This document shows positions 1-4,497 of a stretch of 6,220 nucleotides of DNA, one piece after another. Position 1 is the stretch's first letter, and each line of letters begins with the position of its first letter. The stretch is taken from contig JACCQS010000468.1 in NCBI GenBank assembly GCA_013814015.1, positions 1-6,220 on the forward strand, in the 5' to 3' direction. The position numbers were made by a program, and so were the translations under genes. The notes below the pieces were generated by a model. The model had not been told where the DNA came from, did no database searches, and worked only from the letters and a program-made list of their open reading frames with translations. This DNA comes from Geodermatophilaceae bacterium (lineage in GTDB: Bacteria > Actinomycetota > Actinomycetes > Mycobacteriales > Geodermatophilaceae).

Positions 1-1565
1 GCACCGATCCGCTCGGCGATCGTGGCCAGCAGTTCCGGTGCAACCTCGGAGTCGGTGGTGATGGCCATCAGCGCCTCACCACCGGCATCAGCTCGGCTGA
101 CCTGAGCGCCGGCGATGTTGATCTCAGCATTCCCCAGCAGGGCGCCCATCGTTCCGACCACCCCGGGACGGTCGTGATAGCGGAAGAACAGTAGGTAACC
201 CTCGGGACGAAGGTCGACCTCGAAGCCGACCACCTCGGTGAGCTTCTCCACCAGCCGAGGCCCGGTGACCGTCCCCGACACCGAGATCTCCCGACCGTCG
301 GCCATGACACCACGCAGGGTGGTGACGTTGCGGTGATCCTCGCTGATCGGATCGGTGACCAGGTCCACCTCCAGGCCACGGTCCCTGGCCAACAGCGGGG
401 CGTTGACGAAGGTGACCTGTTCCTCGACCACATCGGTGAAAATGCCCTTGAGCGCGGCCAGCTGCAAAACGCTCACGTCATGCTCGACGATGTCCCCGCG
501 GACCTCGACGGACAGCCGCAAGGCGATACCACCGGCGATGGCGGTGAAGATCCGGCCGAGCTTCTCGGCCAGGGACAGTCCGGGTCGTACTTCCTCGGCG
601 ACGACTCCGCCGGCCTGCACATTGACCGCATCCGGAACGAAGTCACCCTGCAGGGCCAGTCGTACTGACTTCGCAACGGCGACTCCCGCCTTGTCCTGTG
701 CCTCCGCGGTGGAGGCTCCCAGGTGCGGGGTGGCAACCACATTGGGAAGGGTGAACAGCGGGCTGTCGGTACAGGGTTCGGAGTCGTAGACATCGATCCC
801 CGCCCCGCCGAGGTGACCGGACTGCAGCGAGTCCACCAGGGCCTGCTCGTCGACCAGGCCGCCGCGAGCCGCATTCACCAGGATCGTGCCGGGCCTGGTG
901 GCCGCGAGTTCTTTGGCTCCGATCAGCCCCACCGTTTCCGGCGTCTTGGGCAAGTGGATGGAGATGAAGTCGCTTTCGCGAAGCAGCTCCTCCAGTGAGA
1001 CCAGATGCACGCCCAGCTGGGTCGCGCGGCCGGGTTGAATGTATGGGTCATAGGCGATGACCCGGGCCTCGAATGCCTTCATCCGCGCCGCGAAGAGAAG
1101 TCCGATCCGGCCCAAGCCGATGACACCAACGGTCTTGTCGGCGATCTCGACGCCGTTGAAGGAGGATCGCCTCCAGCTGCCGGCCCGCAGCGAGGCGTCG
1201 GCGGCCGGGATCTGGCGTGCCGTTGCCAGCAGCAGCGCGACCGCATGCTCTGCGGCCGACCAGATGTTGGACAGCGGTGCGTTGACCACCAGGACGCCGC
1301 GAGCGGTCGCCGCGGCCACATCCACGTTGTCCAGCCCGATGCCGGCGCGCGCGACCACCCGCAGGCGTGGGGCGGCTGCCAGAGCTTGCGCGTCGATCGT
1401 GGTGGCGCTGCGCACCATGACACCGGACACGTCCCGCAGAGCATCCAGCAGGGCCGGCCGATCGGTTCCGTCAACGTGGCGCAACTCGAAGTCCGGCTCC
1501 AACAATTCCGCGACCCGCGGCGCTAGTCTGTCGGCGATCAGGATGATGGGGCGGGTGGCGGACAC
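1..1565 (-). CDS. serA: D-3-phosphoglycerate dehydrogenase, 3' end cut by window edge
   Basis: Oxidises 3-phosphoglycerate to 3-phosphohydroxypyruvate with NAD+, the committed step of serine synthesis in the cytoplasm. Reading the minus strand from GTG at 1565 gives 521 complete codons with no stop before the window edge. The actinobacterial long-form enzyme is about 530 residues, so only a few codons should be missing. Visible in order: N-terminal substrate domain; NAD Rossmann motif GLGRIG at 150-155, with Asp173 in AYDPY; catalytic Arg234 in NAARGG, Glu263 in DSEP and His281 in TPHLGAS; the intervening regulatory domain at about 317-450; and a C-terminal ACT domain from about 457 (YLLFFRYHDRPGVVG), which in this family binds serine for feedback control. 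An in-frame TAG four codons upstream of the GTG leaves no earlier start. There is no Shine-Dalgarno sequence; a -10-like hexamer lies six bases upstream, suggesting a leaderless message. The identification is firm. Confidence 0.96.
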   Translation of the reverse strand, partial: MSATRPIILIADRLAPRVAELLEPDFELRHVDGTDRPALLDALRDVSGVMVRSATTIDAQALAAAPRLRVVARAGIGLDNVDVAAATARGVLVVNAPLSNIWSAAEHAVALLLATARQIPAADASLRAGSWRRSSFNGVEIADKTVGVIGLGRIGLLFAARMKAFEARVIAYDPYIQPGRATQLGVHLVSLEELLRESDFISIHLPKTPETVGLIGAKELAATRPGTILVNAARGGLVDEQALVDSLQSGHLGGAGIDVYDSEPCTDSPLFTLPNVVATPHLGASTAEAQDKAGVAVAKSVRLALQGDFVPDAVNVQAGGVVAEEVRPGLSLAEKLGRIFTAIAGGIALRLSVEVRGDIVEHDVSVLQLAALKGIFTDVVEEQVTFVNAPLLARDRGLEVDLVTDPISEDHRNVTTLRGVMADGREISVSGTVTGPRLVEKLTEVVGFEVDLRPEGYLLFFRYHDRPGVVGTMGALLGNAEINIAGAQVSRADAGGEALMAITTDSEVAPELLATIAERIG

Positions 1566-1571
1566 GGCATC

Positions 1572-1577
1572 AGCCTA
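1572..1577 (-). promoter_or_regulatory. Probable -10 element of a leaderless serA promoter
   Basis: The minus strand reads TAGGCT here, fitting the actinobacterial -10 pattern TANNNT. Exactly six bases (GATGCC) separate it from the GTG start at 1565, so transcription would begin at or next to the first base of the start codon. The lack of a ribosome binding site upstream of the GTG agrees with this. No convincing -35 hexamer is present; the position 17 bases upstream reads GCAGGG. The leaderless reading is inferred from spacing only. Confidence 0.5.
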
Positions 1578-1608
1578 GAAGAACTTCGCATGTGCCCTGC
1601 GCCACACG

Positions 1609-1619
1609 AGCCCAGGGCT
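1609..1619. repeat. Short perfect inverted repeat in the divergent intergenic region
   Basis: AGCCC-A-GGGCT is a perfect 11-base palindrome around a central A. It lies between the divergent serA gene and the membrane-protein pair, about 44-54 bases upstream of the serA start, and abuts the TTGACC hexamer at 1619-1624. It could be an operator, but palindromes this short arise often in GC-rich DNA and no regulator is implied by the neighbours. Confidence 0.2.
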
Positions 1620-1647
1620 TGACCTGGACATTCCACTGCCCAACACT
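1619..1647 (+). promoter_or_regulatory. Possible promoter for the membrane-protein pair
   Basis: TTGACC at 1619-1624 matches five of six bases of the -35 consensus. Seventeen bases downstream is AACACT at 1642-1647, which matches only three of six -10 bases. The predicted transcript would start about 25 bases before the ATG at 1678, leaving room for the strong ribosome binding site at 1663-1671. The -10 is poor, so this is tentative. Confidence 0.3.
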
Positions 1648-1662
1648 TCGCAACACACTTTC

Positions 1663-1671
1663 GAGGGAAGG
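1663..1671 (+). promoter_or_regulatory. Ribosome binding site for the gene at 1678
   Basis: GAGGGAAGG ends six bases before the ATG at 1678. It is a purine-rich Shine-Dalgarno sequence at normal spacing and supports that ATG as the start. Confidence 0.7.
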
Positions 1672-1677
1672 TTCCCG

Positions 1678-2265
1678 ATGACCCAGCCAGGCGCCCCGGA
1701 CCCCGATTCTCAACCGCCGTACGGCCAGCCACACCAGCAACCGACCGGCAACTATCCGGATGCCGGGTCAGCCGGCTACGGCCAGCAGGCTCAGCCCGGA
1801 TATGGGCAGCAGCCCCAGCCCGGGTACGGCCAGCAGGGCAGCTATCCATCAGCGCCGCCGGCCGGATACGGAGCAGCACCGACCCAGAACCGGCCTGGGA
1901 TGGTCACCGCTGCCGCGGTCCTGGCCTTCGTCTCCGGTGGTCTGGGCCTGATCGGGAACTTGCTCGCATTCAGTGTGATCGGCAGCCTCGGTGTTCCAGG
2001 TGTCCTGGTCATCTTCGTCATCATCGGACTGGTGCTCTCCGCTGGCCTCATCTACGGCGGCATCCAGGCGATGCAGGGCAAGAACTTCGTCATCCTGCTC
2101 GCGGTGGCCGCGGCATCGGTGGTGCTCAACCTGATCTCGATGCTGCTCTATTTCCAGGCAACCGCGCTGCTGAGCTTCATCATCCCGATTCTCATCATCG
2201 TGTTCCTGATGAACCCGCAGTCAAAGGCATGGATCACCGCGCGCGGTGGCAAGACCTTCGGCTGA
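1678..2265 (+). CDS. Tyr/Gly/Gln/Pro-rich small membrane protein, four predicted TM segments
   Basis: A 195-residue protein of unknown function. Residues 1-74 are a hydrophilic low-complexity tail rich in Pro, Gly, Gln, Tyr and Ala, including tandem GYGQQ-type octapeptides at 33-56. Four hydrophobic stretches follow, at about 75-100, 106-130, 136-158 and 161-178, then a short polar tail ending KTFG. There is no signal peptide or lipobox, so the long N-tail is probably cytoplasmic. The junction NRPGMVTAAAVLAF at 71-84 closely resembles KRPGAVTTAAVLGF in the next gene, marking the two as paralogues. The start is supported by GAGGGAAGG six bases upstream. The stop lies 25 bases before the next gene's ATG, so the pair is probably co-transcribed. 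Proteins of this layout are common in actinobacteria as hypothetical membrane proteins. No catalytic motif is visible and I assign no function. Confidence 0.85.
   Translation: MTQPGAPDPDSQPPYGQPHQQPTGNYPDAGSAGYGQQAQPGYGQQPQPGYGQQGSYPSAPPAGYGAAPTQNRPGMVTAAAVLAFVSGGLGLIGNLLAFSVIGSLGVPGVLVIFVIIGLVLSAGLIYGGIQAMQGKNFVILLAVAAASVVLNLISMLLYFQATALLSFIIPILIIVFLMNPQSKAWITARGGKTFG
1774..1845 (+). repeat. Tandem 24-bp coding repeat, three units
   Basis: Three in-frame 24-base units at 1774-1797, 1798-1821 and 1822-1845 encode GYGQQAQP, GYGQQPQP and GYGQQGSY. The first two differ by one residue; the third keeps only GYGQQ. Codon differences between units (for example GGC TAC, GGA TAT and GGG TAC for Gly-Tyr) suggest the repeat is old, or that selection acts on the peptide rather than on recent DNA slippage. 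Confidence 0.7.
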
Positions 2266-2277
2266 TCACAGGATTTC

Positions 2278-2282
2278 AGGGG
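2278..2282 (+). promoter_or_regulatory. Ribosome binding site deciding the start at 2291
   Basis: AGGGG lies eight bases before the ATG at 2291. This favours 2291 over the in-frame ATG at 2246, which would overlap the preceding gene by 20 bases and add 15 polar residues unlike the paralogue's N-terminus. Confidence 0.65.
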
Positions 2283-2290
2283 CGGATCGC

Positions 2291-2845
2291 ATGGGCACGT
2301 ACGGCAACGACCCTCAACAACCCGGGTATGGCCAACCGCAGCCGGCGTACGGCCAACAGCCTGGGTACCCACAGCAGTACGGCTATGGCGGCGGCCAGCC
2401 GCCCAAACGGCCCGGGGCGGTCACCACAGCCGCGGTGCTCGGCTTCATCCTCGGTGCGCTTGCGACGGTGGGGGCGATCTTCCTGTTCGCCGGCGTGGGC
2501 TCCCTGACCGGTGTGGATGACGCTGGGACTGGGCTGGCCAGTGCCCTTTCCGGCGTTCTCATCGTCATAGCGTTGGTCGTACTGGTCATCGCCGTGATCA
2601 TGATCTGGGGGTCGGTCCTGGCCGTCACTGGGCGCAGTCGGGTGCTGCTGATCGTCGCGGCCTCGGTGTTGACCGCGCTCGGGGTGATCGGCCTGCTCGG
2701 CAGCCTGGGCGATACCCAGACCGACGCTGGGGGAATCATTTCTCAGCTGATCGGACTCGTGATCGCGATCCTGATCATCGTGCTGCTGAGTCTTGGGCCG
2801 GCGGCGCAGTACTTCGCATCACACAGGGCGCGGCGCGGCCGCTGA
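2291..2845 (+). CDS. Gly/Tyr/Gln/Pro-rich small membrane protein, paralogue of the upstream gene
   Basis: A 184-residue protein of unknown function. Residues 1-43 form a low-complexity tail with PGYGQ, AYGQQPGY and QYGYGGGQ elements. Four hydrophobic segments lie at about 44-70, 86-111, 117-138 and 149-168. The C-terminus is strongly basic (SHRARRGR), which by the positive-inside rule suggests a cytoplasmic end; with four spans the N-tail would be cytoplasmic too. The stretch KRPGAVTTAAVLGF at 39-52 matches the equivalent junction in the upstream gene and the membrane layout is the same, pointing to tandem duplication followed by divergence. The tail is about 30 residues shorter than in the paralogue. 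The ATG at 2291 is chosen because AGGGG sits eight bases upstream. The gene converges on ilvC with 29 bases between the stops. No enzymatic or transport signature is visible. Confidence 0.83.
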   Translation: MGTYGNDPQQPGYGQPQPAYGQQPGYPQQYGYGGGQPPKRPGAVTTAAVLGFILGALATVGAIFLFAGVGSLTGVDDAGTGLASALSGVLIVIALVVLVIAVIMIWGSVLAVTGRSRVLLIVAASVLTALGVIGLLGSLGDTQTDAGGIISQLIGLVIAILIIVLLSLGPAAQYFASHRARRGR

Positions 2846-2874
2846 TCCGTCGATCCGGCTGATCAGAGCTGCGC
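2846..2874. other. 29-bp convergent gap, no clear terminator
   Basis: This gap separates the stop of the second membrane-protein gene from the ilvC stop on the other strand. It contains the 8-base palindrome CTGATCAG at 2859-2866 and a weak GAGC-TGC-GCTC stem running into the ilvC stop. Neither has a GC-rich stem of useful length or a T-tract, so no intrinsic terminator can be supported for either strand. Confidence 0.5.
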
Positions 2875-3903
2875 TCAGTTGCGCGCGGCGCTGCCCTGGT
2901 AGTCGTCTTCGGTGTTGACCCAGCTCATCAACCCGCGCAGCTCCCGTCCGGTGGACTCGATCGGATGTTCCTCAGCCGCAGCGCGTTTGGCCTTGAAGTC
3001 CGGTGCCCCGGCGTCCTGGTCGGCGATGAAGTCCTTGGCCCATGAACCATCTTTGATCCGGGCCAGGATCCCCTCCATGGTTTCGCGCACGTGAGAATCG
3101 ATGACCTTCGGTCCGGACGTGTAGTCGCCGTACTCAGCCGTGTCCGAGACCGACCAGCGCTGCTTGGCGATTCCGCCCTCATACATCAGGTCGACGATCA
3201 GCTTGAGCTCGTGCAAGCACTCGAAGTAGGCGATCTCGGGCTGATAGCCCGCGCTCGTCAACGTCTCGTACCCCGCCACGACCAGGGCCGACAACCCTCC
3301 ACAGAGGACTGCCTGCTCACCGAAGAGATCTGTCTCGGTCTCCTCGGTGAACGTGGTCTTGATGACTCCGGCGCGAGTCCCACCGATGCCCTTGGCATAG
3401 GACAGGGCCAGGGAAAGCGCGCCTCCAGACGGGTCCTGCTCGACTGCGACCAGGCAAGGAACTCCCTTGCCGTCCGAGAACTCCCGGCGTACGAGGTGCC
3501 CGGGTCCCTTCGGCGCGATCATGGCGACGTCCACATTGGACGGTGGCGTGATGTAGCCGAACCGAATATTGAAGCCATGCGCGAACAACAGCGCGTCGCC
3601 GTCTTGCAGGTTGGGCTCCACCGACTCCGCATAGAGCTTTCGTTGGACGTGGTCTGGCGCCAGAATCATGATCACGTCAGCTTCCGCCGCGGCCTCGGCC
3701 GGCGGAACGACCCGTAGCCCCTCCGCCTCTGCCTTGGCGCGACTCTTCGAGCCCTCGGGTAGGCCGACGCGTACGTCGACGCCGGAGTCCTGCAACGACA
3801 GAGCATGCGCGTGCCCCTGGCTGCCATAGCCCAGGACAGCAACGACCCGTCCTTGGATCACGGTTAGATCGGCATCGTCGTCGTAGAAGATCTCGGCAGC
3901 CAT
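2875..3903 (-). CDS. ilvC: Ketol-acid reductoisomerase (NADP+), class I
   Basis: Converts acetolactate or acetohydroxybutyrate to the dihydroxy acids of valine and isoleucine synthesis by Mg2+-dependent alkyl migration and NADPH reduction. The 342-residue protein fits the short class I form. Visible motifs: nucleotide-binding GYGSQGHAHA from residue 25; the cofactor-specificity loop EGSKSR at 50-55; His109 in FAHGFNI; PKGPGH at 131-136; and the metal and substrate residues Asp192 and Glu196 (DLFGEQ), Glu228 and Glu232 (FECLHELKLIVDLMYEGG) and Ser253 (RWSVSD). All expected catalytic residues are present. The ATG at 3903 gives MAAEIFYDDDAD, the usual family N-terminus. The frame stays open far upstream through ilvN, but that extension has no family resemblance. 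It lies 53 bases after the ilvN stop and is probably the third gene of an ilvBNC operon. Confidence 0.97.
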   Translation of the reverse strand: MAAEIFYDDDADLTVIQGRVVAVLGYGSQGHAHALSLQDSGVDVRVGLPEGSKSRAKAEAEGLRVVPPAEAAAEADVIMILAPDHVQRKLYAESVEPNLQDGDALLFAHGFNIRFGYITPPSNVDVAMIAPKGPGHLVRREFSDGKGVPCLVAVEQDPSGGALSLALSYAKGIGGTRAGVIKTTFTEETETDLFGEQAVLCGGLSALVVAGYETLTSAGYQPEIAYFECLHELKLIVDLMYEGGIAKQRWSVSDTAEYGDYTSGPKVIDSHVRETMEGILARIKDGSWAKDFIADQDAGAPDFKAKRAAAEEHPIESTGRELRGLMSWVNTEDDYQGSAARN

Positions 3904-3915
3904 GGAAGGCAGATG

Positions 3916-3922
3916 TCCTTTC
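3916..3922 (-). promoter_or_regulatory. ilvC ribosome binding site with long spacing
   Basis: The minus strand reads GAAAGGA here, twelve bases before the ilvC ATG at 3903. This is longer than the usual 5-9 bases. No better purine tract or alternative ATG/GTG lies between, so it is the best candidate, perhaps with reduced efficiency. Confidence 0.45.
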
Positions 3923-3956
3923 GAGAGAGAAGGTGCGGGTCGGTTTTCAGCGGAGG

Positions 3957-4484
3957 TCAGGAGGCGCGGTCCACGGCACGCAATGATCCGGCTCCGGCGA
4001 TGGAACGCGGACCGCGGGCCATCGCCACGACCCCGGACTGCGCCATCTCCTTGATCCCCAAGGGCGTCAGGACTTCTAGCAAAGCGTCGAGCTTGGCCGG
4101 CGTACCAGTGGCCTCGAGGGTGACGCTGTCGGCGTTGACGTCGACGATGCGGGCCCGGAAGAGGTCCGCGGTCTGCAGCACAACGGCCCGGTCGGCCTGT
4201 GGCGCCGCAACCTTTACCAGAAGCAACTCGCGCTGAACGGCTGCCGCGTCGTCGAGTTCGACGATCTTGATCACGTTGATCAGCTTGTTCAACTGCTTGG
4301 TGACCTGCTCGAGTGGCTGCGAGGCGACATCCACGACGATCGTCATGCGGGACAGATCCGCGTTCTCGGTGGGGCCCACCGCCAGTGAGTCGATGTTGAA
4401 GCCGCGCCGGCTGAACAACGCCGAAACCCGGGCCAGCACACCAGGCTTGTTCTCCACCAGGACCGACAAGGTATGCCTGCTCAT
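3957..4484 (-). CDS. ilvN: Acetohydroxy acid synthase small (regulatory) subunit
   Basis: Regulatory partner of IlvB; it activates the catalytic subunit and in this family confers feedback inhibition by valine. The 175-residue protein has an N-terminal ACT domain at about 3-77, opening HTLSVLVENKPGVLARV and followed by SRRGFNIDSLAVGPTE, the typical effector-binding region. The small-subunit C-terminal domain runs from about 86 to 160 (ELLLVKVAAP through SGVVAMARGPR), followed by a tail of about 15 residues. The ATG at 4484 (MSRHTLS) is chosen over the in-frame GTG at 4490, because AGGAG at 4493-4497 is eight bases from the ATG but only two from the GTG. The gene begins 11 bases after the ilvB stop, and its ribosome binding site overlaps that stop codon, suggesting translational coupling that would help match subunit amounts. 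Confidence 0.95.
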   Translation of the reverse strand: MSRHTLSVLVENKPGVLARVSALFSRRGFNIDSLAVGPTENADLSRMTIVVDVASQPLEQVTKQLNKLINVIKIVELDDAAAVQRELLLVKVAAPQADRAVVLQTADLFRARIVDVNADSVTLEATGTPAKLDALLEVLTPLGIKEMAQSGVVAMARGPRSIAGAGSLRAVDRAS

Positions 4485-4492
4485 GTCCACTG

Positions 4493-4497
4493 CTCCT
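4493..4497 (-). promoter_or_regulatory. ilvN ribosome binding site overlapping the ilvB stop
   Basis: The minus strand reads TTTAGGAGCA: the TAG stop of ilvB (4496-4498) shares its A and G with AGGAG (4493-4497). The spacing to the ATG at 4484 is eight bases. Ribosomes ending ilvB translation would sit on the ilvN initiation region. Confidence 0.75.

Noticed and set aside
1005..1578. Two overlapping 173-residue plus-strand reading frames antisense to serA.
   Set aside because: They are frame shadows of a GC-rich gene. The minus strand here is an intact serA with catalytic motifs, and these frames have no ribosome binding site or recognisable domain.
1538..1879. A 113-residue minus-strand reading frame spanning the serA upstream region.
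   Set aside because: It overlaps both the serA start and the tail-coding part of the divergent gene. Its Arg/Ala/Pro/Ser-rich composition is that of a shadow frame.
2246..2290. An upstream in-frame ATG for the second membrane-protein gene.
   Set aside because: It has no ribosome binding site, overlaps the preceding gene and adds 15 residues unlike the paralogue. The ATG at 2291 has AGGGG eight bases upstream.
3091..3717. A 208-residue plus-strand reading frame antisense to ilvC.
   Set aside because: It lies wholly within the conserved ilvC coding sequence and shows no protein-like motif.
3904..3956. A possible internal promoter or attenuator between ilvN and ilvC.
   Set aside because: The 53 bases show no acceptable -35/-10 pair, leader peptide or stem-loop with a T-tract. 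Only a widely spaced ribosome binding site can be supported.
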